A DNA stretch of 64,000 bases from Amia ocellicauda (GCF_036373705.1 NC_089863.1:22008619-22072618), one strand, 5' to 3'. Shown: positions 31,431 through 45,347, numbered from the stretch's first letter. A program made the numbers and translations. Notes: generated by a model from the sequence alone, not told the origin.

Positions 31431-33722
31431 CCTGTACAAACCGGACGGTCTACATCTAAACAGACGGGGGGCTAATGCATTGGAAGAGCGTATGTGCAGT
31501 GAAATTGAGAAGCATTTAAACTAGGAACCAGGGGGGCAGGGAGCTATGACAATGGGAGATGTTCCACTAAGGAAAGGAAACCAAGGGAAACTGCCAGTAG
31601 GAAAGTCCTGAAATGTTTGTACCTCAATGCCAGGAGTATAAGGAACAAGATGTTAGACTTGGAAGCCACAGTGCTGGTGTGTGACTATGATGTTGTAGGA
31701 GTGACAGAAACATGGCTTACAGAAAATGATGGGGATGAATACAAGTTGGAAGGATACACACAGTTTAGGTGAGACAGGCAAAATCGAAGAGGGGGTGGGG
31801 TAGCATTATATGTGAAAAATGACATTGAGGCAGAAGAACTTGTATTAGATCCCAGTAACGGAACAGAATCTTTGTGGGTGAAACTTTTGAACAAGAGATC
31901 TGGAGGATTAGCGGTAGGAGTGTGTTACAGGCCACCAAACTCAGATATTCAGAAAGATGCTGCATTGTAAAGTGTAATCAGGACTGCATGTAGCAAGGAT
32001 GTGGCTGTTATAATGGGGGATTTCAATTTCCCAAACTTAGACTGGGAAAGCCCAGTGGGGACTACAGAAGCAGAAATGGAAATGGTTGAGATGGTAAATG
32101 ACTGCTTTCTAACTCAATTTGTCAGGGAACCAACCAGAGAGAGCGCATGTATTGACTTGATCTTTTCAAATGACCAAGATAGAGTCAGGGGGACAGTAGT
32201 TAGAGAACCAATGGCAAGTTGTGATCACAATATGGTTGTCTTTGAGGCATTCTTTCAAAAAACAAGGTCCAAGTCTAAAACAATGGTCTACAATTTTAGA
32301 AAAGCAAACCTTGAAGGTATGAGATGGCACTTAGAAGAGGTAGACTGGAGCACACTGGATACAGAGTTAGTTGAAAATGCATGGGTATATTTTAAGAATA
32401 TACTACTCGAGGCTCAGGAGCAATTTGTACCAAAACTTAGCAAATTGAGGAACAAAAAACATTGGCCAAAATGGTATAATAGAGGTATGCAAAAAATTTA
32501 AAGAGGAAGACAATGTTGTATAGTGCATACAAAAGGGATGGTGACGAAACAAAATACATAGAATATGTTGAGCTGCAAAGAGATCTTAAGAAAGGGATCA
32601 GGAAAGCAGAGAGGGAATTAGAAAGAAACATAGCTCTTGGAGCTCAAACCAATGCAAAGAGCTTTTTTCAATATCACAACAGCAAGCGGTTAATAAAGGA
32701 GGAGGTGAAACAGATAAAGGGCAAAAACGGAGGTATCTTGGAAATTGAACAAGATGTGGCAAATATTCTAAATGAGTATTTCACAGAGGTTTTTTCAAAA
32801 GAAAAAACAGATGACATGCCACAGGTTGACAATCAGTCCAGTCAAACCCTAAGAGAGATCAGGATAAATGAGGAGGAGGTACTAAAGGGACTAGCAGAAT
32901 TAAAAACAAACAAATCACCTGGGCCAGATGGGATATTTCCAACAGTACTTCAAGAAAAAAGGTGGCTCAGCAGATACAATCTTGGCAGCACAGGCTATTC
33001 AGAGGAACTTAGATAATATTCAGTTGTGGGCTGACACCTGGCAAATGAAATTCAATGTGGACAAGTGCAAGGTAATACATGCAGGTAACAAAAATGTCCA
33101 CTATAATTACACTATGGGAGGTACAGATCTACATGAAGTAACGCATGAGAAAAACCTAGGAGTCTATGTGGACTCCTCACTTTCTCCATCCAAGCAATGT
33201 GGGGAAGCAATAAAGAAGGCAAACAGAATGCTAGGGTATATTGTCAAAAGTGTAGAATTTAAAACAAGGGCAGTAATGTTAAGACTGTACAATGCGCTAG
33301 TTAGACCTCATCTGGAATACTGTGTACAGTTCTGGGCACCACACTTCAAAAAGGATATTGCTGCCTTAGAGGCAGTTCAGAGGAGAGCAACCAGACTTAT
33401 TCCATTTCTTCAAGGGAAAGTCCTACTCGGAGAGACTGAGGGAACTGAACCTTTTCACCCTGGAACAGAGGAGACTACCCGGGGACACAAATGGAAATTG
33501 GGCTTCAAGGCATTCAAAACGGAAAACAGGAGACACTTCTTTACACAGAGAGTAGTCACAATCTGGAATAAACTACCCAGCGATGTGGTTGAAGCTGAAA
33601 GTTTGGGAACATTTAAAAATGGTCTGGAAAGGATCCTTGGATCACTTCGATATTAATGAAAACCAAACGAGCACGATGGGTCGAATTGTCCCCTCTCGTT
33701 TGTTAACTCTCTTATGTTCTTA
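31431..33722 (+). mobile_element. CR1-clade LINE, copy E
   Basis: Starts near the end of ORF1. It belongs, with copies I and J, to a subtype marked by CAGACGGGG, AAGCATTTAAAC and AGCTATGAC, distinct from copies C, D, F, G and H. Endonuclease stops are TGA at QFR and TAA at ALYSV. Open pieces: 32001-32501, 32513-33016 (linker), 32928-33656 (RT end, which reads across the RT-core deletion). Confidence 0.88.
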
Positions 33723-33790
33723 AAAGTGTCTGAAGCAGCATGAAAGAGCACATTAGGCAGCTGAGAACAGACAGAGAGGGGAGTGTATAT

Positions 33791-33862
33791 TGCATTGGCC
33801 GGGAATCAAACCCGGGTCAACTGCTTGGAAGGCAGCTATGCTAACCACTATACCACCAACGC
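33791..33862 (-). tRNA. tRNA-Gly(UCC)
   Basis: Same as the copy at 25757, with the G-T wobble in the acceptor. Confidence 0.87.
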
Positions 33863-34088
33863 TTAGAAACTGTTTCCCAACAATATCTCACTGTGGTCGA
33901 ACATGATTCCAGGATTGCAAAGTGGCAGGCAATTTGTTTTCCAAATTGCAATCGGTGAACATTTGGGAAGCCCTGCGTTATCTGCAGTTTCCTGTTCCTG
34001 AGTGCGGAAGGAAAATGTCCATTAGCATCTTTCCAGATTGCACTTTATTCAGACCTTTCCGAAATGAAACAAAACTAAAGTTGAAACA

Positions 34089-34160
34089 TAGCAGAGGATG
34101 GTGTCGATCCATCGACCTCTGGGTTATGGGCCCAGCACGCTTCCGCTGCGCCACTCTGCT
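34089..34160 (-). tRNA. tRNA-iMet(CAU), one T-loop change
   Basis: The T-loop reads ATCGACA instead of ATCGAAA, altering one of the A residues that mark vertebrate initiators. All stems are intact. Confidence 0.9.
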
Positions 34161-34434
34161 CCTTGGCCACTCAGCCACCTGTTAACTTCACAGCCACTCC
34201 TATATTGCATATTGCAAGCAATACAAGTTTGCAAAGACCTGCGTTATTTCCAATTTCCTGTTCAAGACTGCACACCGAGCTTCTCCATGCGCTGGAGCAG
34301 CTTTCCAGGTTTCAGTGCCTTCACATTTCACCCTGTATGTGCTGTGGGAAGCATCATGTCAATTGTGTTGTACTAAGCGGATCGGGGCTCAGTCTGAGCT
34401 CAGATCCGAGCTTAAAAATGACCGTGCTTCTGAG

Positions 34435-34502
34435 CAGCTGGGACTCAAAGCCACACTCCCTGGCTTAGGAACCCAGTGTCTGATCCATTAGGACACGGGG
34501 GC
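34435..34502 (-). pseudogene. tRNA-Arg(CCU)-like pseudogene
   Basis: Acceptor-truncated form, with one extra substitution in the D-loop (TAATGGAT, as in true Arg tRNAs). Confidence 0.7.
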
Positions 34503-34962
34503 TCAGCCAGACAGTATCGGAAAATGGAAATAAATAAATAAATTAATAAATAAAAAGATGCGGCGCGTTACACAATAGACACCAGGTAAAGAAGTGAATA
34601 GTTACAGGAACTGTCACGTAAGCTCCTCAACTTGAAACGGGCACATACGAACTCCTGTGAAATAACACGAGATGGATAACTACCCCTTTTCTGCTGCAGC
34701 AGAATGTGACTACCTATTGCGCAGATTATTGCGTCAATCGATTCGAAAAGAGGGCTGGCATTTGTCACCAATGTGCCTCGTTTTATTTCTGAAATATAAC
34801 TCCCAGAAAATATTGTCTGTGTTTTTGAAATTGAATAACCTCAAAAGAAAGAAATGATCCAGTCAATTGCTAAAGAAGAGTCTTGCCGCTGCATTCTGGA
34901 ATGAAGAAAAGAATGAAATGACAAGTACAATCAAATCAAGAAAGAGAGCAGGCTGTGTCCGA

Positions 34963-35033
34963 TGCGCCAGCCGGGAATCGAACCCGAGTCACAAGATTGG
35001 GAATCTTGTATGATACCACTACACCACTGGCGC
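34963..35033 (-). tRNA. tRNA-Gly(CCC), position 38 changed
   Basis: The anticodon loop is TTCCCAA rather than TTCCCAT. Anticodon CCC and stems are intact. Confidence 0.9.
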
Positions 35034-35439
35034 TGCTGGGGAAGCTCTGGCTTGTGTCCTTGAAGCAAATTCATAGAAAGCGTCCCATGGGGCAAGATGA
35101 TGTCTTAATGATTATCCTTATTAGTCTGTTGTCGATCTGCTTAATACGTACCTAGCCAATCACTACATCACAGGTGCAGAGACAATCAGTATGAAGGCGA
35201 ACACGATTTCGTTAACGTGTGCCCATTTACAAGTTCAATGAATGTATACATAAATAAAGCAGATCTGGGTTTTCCTCTGAAACATTAAGGACTGGTTTCA
35301 TAAATGCGTCCATAAGTCCATAAACGCCACGAGTGCAACGTGCAACTCTATTGTAGCTGCTGTTACTGTACGATTCATCGTGATACGTGTGTGTTTTATT
35401 TCAGCTGTAACTCGCCCTGGTTAAGCACGTCTACGGTGT

Positions 35440-36144
35440 AATTTAAAAATATTACAGAAATTGTCGTTTGCAGTTACAAATCTGTAGTAAGAGTAATACG
35501 TTAAGGGAGTCATGTTCAGCAATTTAAAATACAAATCTACTAGCACATATCTTGATAAAGATTACAATAATAACAATAATAATAATACATAGCAAATATT
35601 TATTTTAGTGTTGCACATGGAAAGTTTTCTTACAGTAACTTCTGAATATAATGTTGTCTATACCCTTTTAGCTATTCGTAATATCTCTTAACAGAAACTT
35701 GTATATTTTTAGCTGTCTCCAATCATCTAAAGCATACAGAATAAGACAGCCACAAAAGTCCTTTCCACACCAGGCTCTATCGCTCGTAGTGTTGCTTTCT
35801 GTCACTGTCTTTAAAACGAGACACAAACCAAACCCACAATCGCTCCGCTCCTCCCACATCAGGGCGTGGACTTCCGACACTGGCCTGGTTTTCCTGTGGC
35901 GCTTTATTAGAACAGCAAGAGATAACAGTATGTTTCTGTCTTTATTCGACCGCATGTGTGGGTGTAACTTTGTAATTGTTTAATGAGGTCCCGCAAAGTT
36001 TGGGGTGAAATGCAAAGTAATCTAATAGTAAAGTAACTAATTACTTTGCCCAGAGAGTAATAAGTAAAGTATCTTGTTACTGTTTATATGAGTAAAGAAT
36101 ACAACGTAATACATTTCTTTTTGTGAGTAACGACACCATCACTG
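35440..36144. mobile_element. hAT-like element, left end missing
   Basis: As in unit 1, right flank CTCTTTTC. Confidence 0.75.
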
Positions 36145-36220
36145 CTCTTTTCTATCTCGTTTTGCATGTATGTTTGTTGTTGACAGAGATACAAAGTTTG
36201 AGAGAAGACAGGCTGGCATT

Positions 36221-36292
36221 GGGGATGTAGCTCAGTGGTAGAGCGCATGCTTTGCATGTATGAGGTCCCGAGTTCAGTCCTCGGCATCTCCA
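36221..36292 (+). tRNA. tRNA-Ala(UGC)
   Basis: Same 72-nt body as at 22375, preceded by CATT instead of CATC; TTTT terminator downstream. Confidence 0.92.
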
Positions 36293-36497
36293 GACTGTCT
36301 TTTAATGGAGCCCGTGCACTATGTCATTGGATGCACATAGCAAGTACCGAACAAATCGGGAGCCCGTGATTCATCGGTCACACTAGCATGGGCCTTTTCG
36401 GCACTCTCTCCCAGCATTCGTCCGAGAAACATCGTGTGTGTATGTATTCATTGTGAGAAGTGAAACAATGGGCCAGATTGCAAGCTGGTTCTGTATA

Positions 36498-36960
36498 CAC
36501 TCACCTAAAGGATTATTAGGAACACCATACTAATACTGTGTTTGACCCCCTTTCACCTTCAGAACTGCCTTAATTCTACATGGCATTGATTCAACAAGGT
36601 GCTGAAAGCATTCTTTAGAAATGTTGGCCCATATTGATAGGATAGCATCTTGCAGTTGATGGAGATTTGTGTGATGCACATCCAGGGCACGAAGCTCCCG
36701 TTCCACCACATCCCAAAGATGCTCTATTGGGTTGAGATCTGGTGACTGTGGGGTCCAGTTTAGTACAGTGAACTCATTGTCATGTTCAAGAAACCAATTT
36801 GAAATGATTCGACCTTTGTGACATGGTGCATTATCCTGCTGGAAGTAGCCATCAGAGGATGGGTACATGGTGGTCATAAAGGGATGGACATGGTCAGAAA
36901 CAATGCTCAGGTAGGATGTGGCATTTAAACGAGGCCCAATTGGCACTAAGGGGCCTAAAG
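36498..36960 (-). mobile_element. Tc1/mariner transposon, 3' half
   Basis: 138 transposase codons (36530-36946), same joint to CR1 ORF1 as in unit 1. Confidence 0.9.
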
Positions 36961-39534
36961 AAGGAGGTAGTTATAGTAGGAGACTCAATTCTTAGAGGTG
37001 TAGATCACACAGTGTGTTCTAGTGACATGGAGGCCCGCATTGGTATCTTGCCTGCCTGGTGCTCAGGTTGCAGATCTCCCTAAACTAGTAGACGGGCTAC
37101 TGGCCAAAGCCGGGGGGAATCCACTGGTCATGGTCAGGGAGACAGGCAGAGATTAGAAAGTTTAACACGTGGTTGAAAGCTTGGTGTAGGGAAGAGGGGT
37201 TTAGGTTTATGGAGCTTTGGTCTTTCTTCTGGGATAGATGGGACCTGTACAAACCGGACGGTCTACATCTAAACAGAAGGGGGGCTAATGCATTGGAAGA
37301 GTGTATGTGCAGTGAAATTGAGAATCATTAAACTAGGAACCAGGGGGGCAGGGAGCTTTGACAATGGGAGATGTTCCACTAAGGAAAGGAAACCAAGGGA
37401 AACTGCCAGTAGGAAAGTCCTGAAATGTTTGTACCTCAATGCCAGGAGTATAAGGAACAAGATGTTAGACTTGGAAGCCACAGTGCTGGTGTGTGACTAT
37501 GATGTTGTAGGAGTGACAGAAACATGGCTTACAGAAAATGATGGGGATGAATACAAGTTGGAAGGATACACACAGTTTAGGAGAGACAGGCAAAATCGAT
37601 GAGGGGGTGGGGTAGTATTATATGTGAAAAATGACATTGAGGCAGAAGAACTTGTATTAGATCCCAGTAACGGAACAGAATCTTTGTGGGTGAAACTTTT
37701 GAACAAGAGATCTGGAGGATTAGCGGTAGGAGTGTGTTACAGGCCACCAAACTCAGATATTCAGAAAGATGCTGCATTGTAAAGTGTAATCAGGACTGCA
37801 TGTAGCAAGGATGTGGCTGTTATAATGGGGGATTTCAATTTCCCAAACTTAGACTGGGAAAGCCCAGTGGGGACTACAGAAGCAGAAATGGAAATGGTTG
37901 AGATGGTAAATGACTGCTTTCTATCTCAATTTGTCAGGGAACCAACCAGAGAGAGCGCATGTATTGACTTGATCTTTTCAAATGACCAAGATAGAGTCAG
38001 GGGGACAGTAGTTAGAGAACCAATGGCAAATTGTGATCACAATATGGTTGTCTTTGAGGCATTCTTTCAAAAAACAAGGTCCAAGTCTAAAACAATGGTC
38101 TACAATTTTAGAAAAGCAAACCTTGAAGGTATGAGACGGCACTTAGAAGAGGTAGACTGGAGCACACTGGATACAGAGTTAGTTGAAAATGCATGGGTAT
38201 ATTTTAAGAATATACTACTCGAGGCTCAGGAGCAATTTGTACCAAAACTTAGCAAATTGAGGAACAAAAAACATTGGCCAAAATGGTATATTAGAGGTAT
38301 GCAAAAAATATAAAGAGGAAGACAATGTTGTATAGTGCATACAAAAGGGATGGTGACGAAACAAAATACATAGAATATGTTGAGCTGCAAAGAGATCTTA
38401 AGAAAGGGATCAGGAAAGCAGAGAGGGAATTAGAAAGAGACATAGCTCTTGGAGCTCAAACCAATGCAAAGAGCTTTTTTCAATATCACAACAGCAAGCG
38501 GTTAATAAAGGAGGAGGTGAAACAGATAAAGGGCAAAAACGGAGGTATCTTGGAAATTGAACAAGATGTGGCAAATATTCTAAATGAGTATTTCACAGAG
38601 GTTTTTACAAAAGAAAAAACAGATGACATGCCACAGGTTGACAATCAGTCCAGTCAAACCCTAAGAGAGATCAGGATAAATGAGGAGGAGGTACTAAAGG
38701 GACTAGCAGAATTAAAAACAAACAAATCACCTGGGCCAGATGGGATATTTCCAACAGTACTTCAAGAAAAAAGGTGGCTCAGCAGATACAATCTTGGCAG
38801 CACAGGCTATTCAGAGGAACTTAGATAATATTCAGTTGTGGGCTGACACCTGGCAAATGAAATTCAATGTGGACAAGTGCAAGGTAATACATGCAGGTAA
38901 CAAAAATGTCCACTATAATTACACTATGGGAGGTACAGATCTACATGAAGTAACGCATGAGAAAGACCTAGGAGTCTATGTGGACTCCTCACTTTCTCCA
39001 TCCAAGCAATGTGGGGAAGCAATAAAGAAGGCAAACAGAATGATAGGGTATATTGTCAAAAGTGTAGAATTTAAAACAAGGGCAGTAATGTTAAGACTGT
39101 ACAATGCGCTAGTTAGACCTCATCTGGAATACTGTGTACAGTTCTGGGCACCACACTTCAAAAAGGATATTGCTGCCTTGGAGGCAGTTCAGAGGAGAGC
39201 AACCAGACTTATTCCAGGTCTTCAAGGGAAAGTCCTACTCGGAGAGACTGAGGGAACTGAACCTTTTCACCCTGGAACAGAGGAGACTACCCGGGGACAC
39301 AAATGGAAATTGGGCTTCAAGGCATTCAAAACGGAAAACAGGAGACACTTCTTTACACAGAGAGTAGTCACAATCTGGAATAAACTACCCAGCGATGTGG
39401 TAGAATCTGAAAGTTTGGGAACATTTAAAAATGGTCTGGAAAGGATCCTTGGATCACTTCGATATTAATGAACACCAAACGAGCACGATGGGTCGAATGG
39501 TCCCCTCTCTTTTGTTAACTCTCTTATGTTCTTA
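36960..39534 (+). mobile_element. CR1-clade LINE, copy F
   Basis: Shares with copy C the TGA after RQNR, the TAA in ALYSV and the IRGMQKI change. Open pieces: 37288-37602, 37813-38313, 38325-38828, 38740-39468. Confidence 0.88.
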
Positions 39535-39602
39535 AAAGTGTCTGAAGCAGCATGAAAGAGCACACTAGGCAGCTGAGAACAGACAGAAAGGGGAGTGTAT
39601 AT

Positions 39603-39674
39603 TGCGTTGGCCGGGAATCAAACCTGGGTCAACTGCTTGGAAGGCAGCTATGCTAACCACTATACCACCAACGC
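39603..39674 (-). tRNA. tRNA-Gly(UCC)
   Basis: Fully paired acceptor (CCAACGC); the T-stem has one mismatch (CCCAGGT). Confidence 0.85.
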
Positions 39675-39900
39675 TTAGAAACTGCTTCCCAACAATATCT
39701 CACTGTGGTCGAACATGATTCCAGGATTGCAAAGTGGCAGGCAATTTGTTTTCCAAATTGCTATCGGTGAACATTTGGGAAGCCCTGCGTTATCTCCAGT
39801 TTCCTGTTCCTGAGTGCGGAAGGAAAATGTCCATTAGCATCTTTCCAGATTGCACTATATTCAGACCTTTCCGAAATGAAACAAAACCAAAGTTGAAACA

Positions 39901-39972
39901 TAGCAGAGGATGGTTTCGATCCATCGATTTCTGGGTTATGGGCCCAGCACGCTTCCGCTGCGCCACTCTGCT
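39901..39972 (-). tRNA. tRNA-iMet(CAU), variable-region changes
   Basis: AGAAATCGATGG replaces AGAGGTCGATGG in the variable/T-stem region; the anticodon and acceptor are unchanged. Confidence 0.88.
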
Positions 39973-40246
39973 CCTTGGCCACTCAGCCACCTGTTAACTT
40001 CACAGCCACTCCTATATTGCATATTGCAAGCAATACAAGTTTGCAAAGACCTGCGTTATTTCCAATTTCCTGTTCAAGACTGCACACCGAGCTTCTCCAT
40101 GCGCTGGAGCAGCTTTCCAGGTTTCAGTGCCTTCACATTTCACCCTGTATGTGCTGTGGGAAGCATCATGTCAATTGTGTTGTACTAAGCGGATCGGGGC
40201 TCAGTCTGAGCTCAGATCCGAGCTTAAAAATGACCGTGCTTCTGAG

Positions 40247-40314
40247 CAGCTGGGACTCAAAGCCACACTCCCTGGCTTAGGAACCCAGTGTCTGATCCAC
40301 TAGGACACGGGGGC
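40247..40314 (-). pseudogene. tRNA-Arg(CCU)-like pseudogene
   Basis: Acceptor-truncated form. Confidence 0.7.
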
Positions 40315-40774
40315 TCAGCCAGACAGTATCGGAAAATGGAAATAAATAAATAAATTAATAAATAAAAAGATGCGGCGCGTTACACAATAGACACCAGGTA
40401 AAGAAGTGAATAGTTACAGGAACTGTCACGTAAGCTCCTCAACTTGAAACGGGCACATACGAACTCCTGTGAAATAACACGAGATGGATAACTACCCCTT
40501 CTCTGCTGCAGCAGAATGTGACTACCTATTGCGCAGATTATTGCGTCAATCGATTCGAAAAGAGGGCTGGCATTTGTCACCAATGTGCCTCGTTTTATTT
40601 CTGAAATATAACTCCCAGAAAATATTGTCTGTGTTTTTGAAATTGAATAACCTCAAAAGAAAGAAATGATCCAGTCAATTGCTAAAGAAGAGTCTTGCCG
40701 CTGCATTCTGGAATGAAGAAAAGAATGAAATGACAAGTACAATCAAATCAAGAAAGAGAGCAGGCTGTGTCCGA

Positions 40775-40845
40775 TGCGCCAGCCGGGAATCGAACCCGAG
40801 TCACAAGAATGGGAATCTTGTATGATACCACTACACCACTGGCGC
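40775..40845 (-). tRNA. tRNA-Gly(CCC)
   Basis: Same intact body as at 21117. Confidence 0.92.
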
Positions 40846-41251
40846 TGCTGGGGAAGCTCTGGCTTGTGTCCTTGAAGCAAATTCATAGAAAGCGTCCCAT
40901 GGGGCAAGATGATGTCTTAATGATTATCCTTATTAGTCTGTTGTCGATCTGCTTAATACGTACCTAGCCAATCACTACATCACAGGTGCAGAGACAATCA
41001 GTATGAAGGCGAACACGATTTCGTTAACGTGTGCCCATTTACAAGTTCAATGAATGTATACATAAATAAAGCAGATCTGGGTTTTCCTCTGAAACATTAA
41101 GGACTGGTTTCATAAATGCGTCCATAAGTCCATAAACGCCACGAGTGCAACGTGCAACTCTATTGTAGCTGCTGTTACTGTACGATTCATCGTGATACGT
41201 GTGTGTTTTATTTCAGCTGTAACTCGCCCTGGTTAAGCACGTCTACGGTGT

Positions 41252-41956
41252 AATTTAAAAATATTACAAAAATTGTCGTTTGCAGTTACAAATCTGTAGT
41301 AAGAGTAATACGTTAAGGGAGTCATGTTCAGCAATTTAAAATACAAATCTACTAGCACATATCTTGATAAAGATTACAATAATAACAATAATAATAATAC
41401 ATAGCAAATATTTATTTTAGTGTTGCACATGGAAAGTTTTCTTACAGTAACTTCTGAATATAATGTTGTCTATACCCTTTTAGCTATTCGTAATATCTCT
41501 TAACAGAAACTTGTATATTTTTAGCTTTCTCCAATCATCTAAAGCATACAGAATAAGACAGCCACAAAAGTCCTTTCCACACCAGGCTCTATCGCTCGTA
41601 GTGTTGCTTTCTGTCACTGTCTTTAAAACGAGACACAAACCAAACCCACAATCGCTCCGCTCCTCCCACATCAGGGCGTGGACTTCCGACACTGGCCTGG
41701 TTTTCCTGTGGCGCTTTATTAGAACAGCAAGAGATAACAGTATGTTTCTGTCTTTATTCGACCGCATGTGTGGGTGTAACTTTGTAATTGTTTAATGAGG
41801 TCCCGCAAAGTTTGGGGTGAAATGCAAAGTAATCTAATAGTAAAGTAACTAATTACTTTGCCCAGAGAGTAATAAGTAAAGTATCTTGTTACTGTTTATA
41901 TGAGTAAAGAATACAACGTAATACATTTCTTTTTGTGAGTAACGACACCATCACTG
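41252..41956. mobile_element. hAT-like element, left end missing
   Basis: As in unit 1. Confidence 0.75.
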
Positions 41957-42032
41957 CTCTTTTCTATCTCGTTTTGCATGTATGTTTGTTGTTGACAGAG
42001 ATACAAAGTTTGAGAGAAGACAGGCTGGCATT

Positions 42033-42104
42033 GGGGATGTAGCTCAGTGGTAGAGCGCATGCTTTGCATGTATGAGGTCCCGAGTTCAGTCCTCGGCATC
42101 TCCA
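42033..42104 (+). tRNA. tRNA-Ala(UGC)
   Basis: Same body and terminator as at 36221. Confidence 0.92.
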
Positions 42105-42309
42105 GACTGTCTTTTAATGGAGCCCGTGCACTATGTCATTGGATGCACATAGCAAGTACCGAACAAATCGGGAGCCCGTGATTCATCGGTCACACTAGCA
42201 TGGGCCTTTTCGGCACTCTCTCCCAGCATTCGTCCGAGAAACATCGTGTGTGTATGTATTCATTGTGAGAAGTGAAACAATGGGCCAGATTGCAAGCTGG
42301 TTCTGTATA

Positions 42310-42772
42310 CACTCACCTAAAGGATTATTAGGAACACCATACTAATACTGTGTTTGACCCCCTTTCACCTTCAGAACTGCCTTAATTCTACATGGCATTG
42401 ATTCAACAAGGTGCTGAAAGCATTCTTTAGAAATGTTGGCCCATATTGATAGGATAGCATCTTGCAGTTGATGGAGATTTGTGTGATGCACATCCAGGGC
42501 ACGAAGCTCCCGTTCCACCACATCCCAAAGATGCTCTATTGGGTTGAGATCTGGTGACTGTGGGGTCCAGTTTAGTACAGTGAACTCATTGTCATGTTCA
42601 AGAAACCAATTTGAAATGATTCGACCTTTGTGACATGGTGCATTATCCTGCTGGAAGTAGCCATCAGAGGATGGGTACATGGTGGTCATAAAGGGATGGA
42701 CATGGTCAGAAACAATGCTCAGGTAGGACGTGGCATTTAAACGAGGCCCAATTGGCACTAAGGGGCCTAAAG
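42310..42772 (-). mobile_element. Tc1/mariner transposon, 3' half
   Basis: Open transposase C-terminus 42342-42758, identical joint to the LINE. Confidence 0.9.
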
Positions 42773-45347
42773 AAGGAGGTAGTTATAGTAGGAGACTCAA
42801 TTCTTAGAGGTGTAGATCACACAGTGTGTTCTAGTGACATGGAGGCCCGCATTGGTATCTTGCCTGCCTGGTGCTCAGGTTGCAGATCTCCCTAAACTAG
42901 TAGACGGGCTACTGGCCAAAGCCGGGGGGAATCCACTGGTCATGGTCAGGGAGACAGGCAGAGATTAGAAAGTTTAACACGTGGTTGAAAGCTTGGTGTA
43001 GGGAAGAGGGGTTTAGGTTTATGGAGCATTGGTCTTTCTTCTGGGATAGATGGGACCTGTACAAACCGGACGGTCTACATCTAAACAGAAGGGGGGCTAA
43101 TGCATTGGAAGAGCGTATGTGCAGTGAAATTGAGAATCATTAAACTAGGAACCAGGGGGGCAGGGAGCTTTGACAATGGGCGATGTTCCACTAAGGAAAG
43201 GAAACCAAGGGAAACTGCCAGTAGGAAAGTCCTGAAATGTTTGTACCTCAATGCCAGGAGTATAAGGAACAAGATGTTAGACTTGGAAGCCACAGTGCTG
43301 GTGTGTGACTATGATGTTGTAGGAGTGACAGAAACATGGCTTACAGAAAATGATGGGGATGAATACAAGTTGGAAGGATACACACAGTTTAGGTGAGACA
43401 GGCAAAATCGAAGAGGGGGTGGGGTAGCATTATATGTGAAAAATGACATTGAGGCAGAAGAACTTGTATTAGATCCCAGTAACGGAACAGAATCTTTGTG
43501 GGTGAAACATTTGAACAAGAGATCTGGAGGATTAGCGGTAGGAGTGTGTTACAGGCCACCAAACTCAGATATTCAGAAAGATGCTGCATTGTAAAGTGTA
43601 ATCAGGACTGCATGTAGCAAGGATGTGGCTGTTATAATGGGGGATTTCAATTTCCCAAACTTAGACTGGGAAAGCCCAGTGGGGACTACAGAAGCAGAAA
43701 TGGAAATGGTTGAGATGGTAAATGACTGCTTTCTAACTCAATTTGTCAGGGAACCAACCAGAGAGAGCGCATGTATTGACTTGATCTTTTCAAATGACCA
43801 AGATAGAGTCAGGGGGACAGTAGTCAGAGAACCAATGGCAAATTGTGATCACAATATGGTTGTCTTTGAGGCATTCTTTCAAAAAACAAGGTCCAAGTCT
43901 AAAACAATGGTGTACAATTTTAGAAAAGCAAACCTTGAAGGTATGAGACGGCACTTAGAAGAGGTAGACTGGAGCACACTGGATACAGAGTTAGTTGAAA
44001 ATGCATGGGTATATTTTAAGAATATACTACTCGAGGCTCAGGAGCAAATTGTACCAAAACTTAGCAAATTGAGGAACACAAAACATTGGCCAAAATGGTA
44101 TAATAGAGGTATGCAAAAAATTTAAAGAGGAAGACAATGTTGTATAGTGCATACAAAAGGGATGGTGACAAAACAAAATACATAGAACATGTTGAGCTGC
44201 AAAGAGATCTTAAGAAAGGGATCAGGAAAGCAGAGAGGGAATTAGAAAGAAACATAGCTCTTGGAGCTCAAACCAATGCAAAGAGCTTTTTTCAATATCA
44301 CAACAGCAAGCGGTTAATAAGGGAGGAGGTGAAACAGATAAAGGGCAAAAACGGAGGTATCTTGGAAATTGAACAAGATGTGGCAAATATTCTTAATGAG
44401 TATTTCACAGAGGTTTTTACAAAAGAAAAAACAGATGACATGCCACAGGTTGACAATCAGTCCAGTCAAACCCTAAGAGAGATCAGGATAAATGAGGAGG
44501 AGGTACTAAAGGGACTAGCAGAATTAAAAACAAACAAATCACCTGGGCCAGATGGGATAATTCCAACAGTACTTCAAGAAAAAAGGTGGCTCAGCAGATA
44601 CAATCTTGGCAGCACAGGCTATTCAGAGGAACTTAGATAATATTCAGTTGTGGGCTTACACCTGGCAAATGAAATTCAATGTGGACAAGTGCAAGGAAAT
44701 ACATGCAGGTAACAAGAATGTCCACTATAATTACACTATGGGAGGTACAGATCTACATGAAGTAACGCATGAGAAAGACCTAGGAGTCTATGTGGACTCC
44801 TCACTTTCTCCATCCAAGCAATGTGGGGAAGCAATAAAGAAGGCAAACAGAATGCTAGGGTATATTGTCAAAAGTGTAGAATTTAAAACAAGTGCAGTAA
44901 TGTAAAGACTGTACAATGCGCTAGTTAGACCTCATCTGGAATACTGTGTACAGTTCTGGGCACCACACTTCAAAAAGGATATTGCTGCCTTAGAGGCAGT
45001 TCAGAGGAGAGCAACCAGACTTATTCCAGGTCTTCAAGGGAAAGTCCTACTCGGAGAGACTGAGGGAACTGAACCTTGTCACCCTGGAACAGAGGAGACT
45101 ACCCGTGGACACAAATGGAAATTGGGCTTCAAGGCATTTAAAACGGAAAACAGGAGACACTTCTTTACACAGAGAGTAGTCACAATCTGGAATAAACTAC
45201 CCAGCGATGTGGAAGAATCTGAAAGTTTGGGAACATTTAAAAATGGTCTGGAAAGGATCCTTGGATCACTTTGATATTAATGAACACCAAACGAGCACGA
45301 TGGGTCGGAATGGTCCCCTCTCGTTTGTTAACTCTCTTATGTTCTTA
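42772..45347 (+). mobile_element. CR1-clade LINE, copy G
   Basis: Carries the QFR TGA (copy E type) together with the upstream markers of copies C and F, so it looks mosaic. It has an extra stop in the RT end (frame 44606-44905 closes at AVM*). Other open pieces: 43100-43396, 43625-44125, 44137-44640. Confidence 0.88.

Larger units (their letters stand above)
31202..33921. repeat. array unit 3, short rearranged unit (2720 bp)
   Basis: Starts like other units, then breaks inside the iMet gene at 31423 and continues directly as LINE copy E, so Arg, Gly-CCC, hAT, Ala and Tc1 are all missing. Confidence 0.9.
33922..39733. repeat. array unit 4, type I (5812 bp)
   Basis: Same length and order as unit 1. 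Confidence 0.92.
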
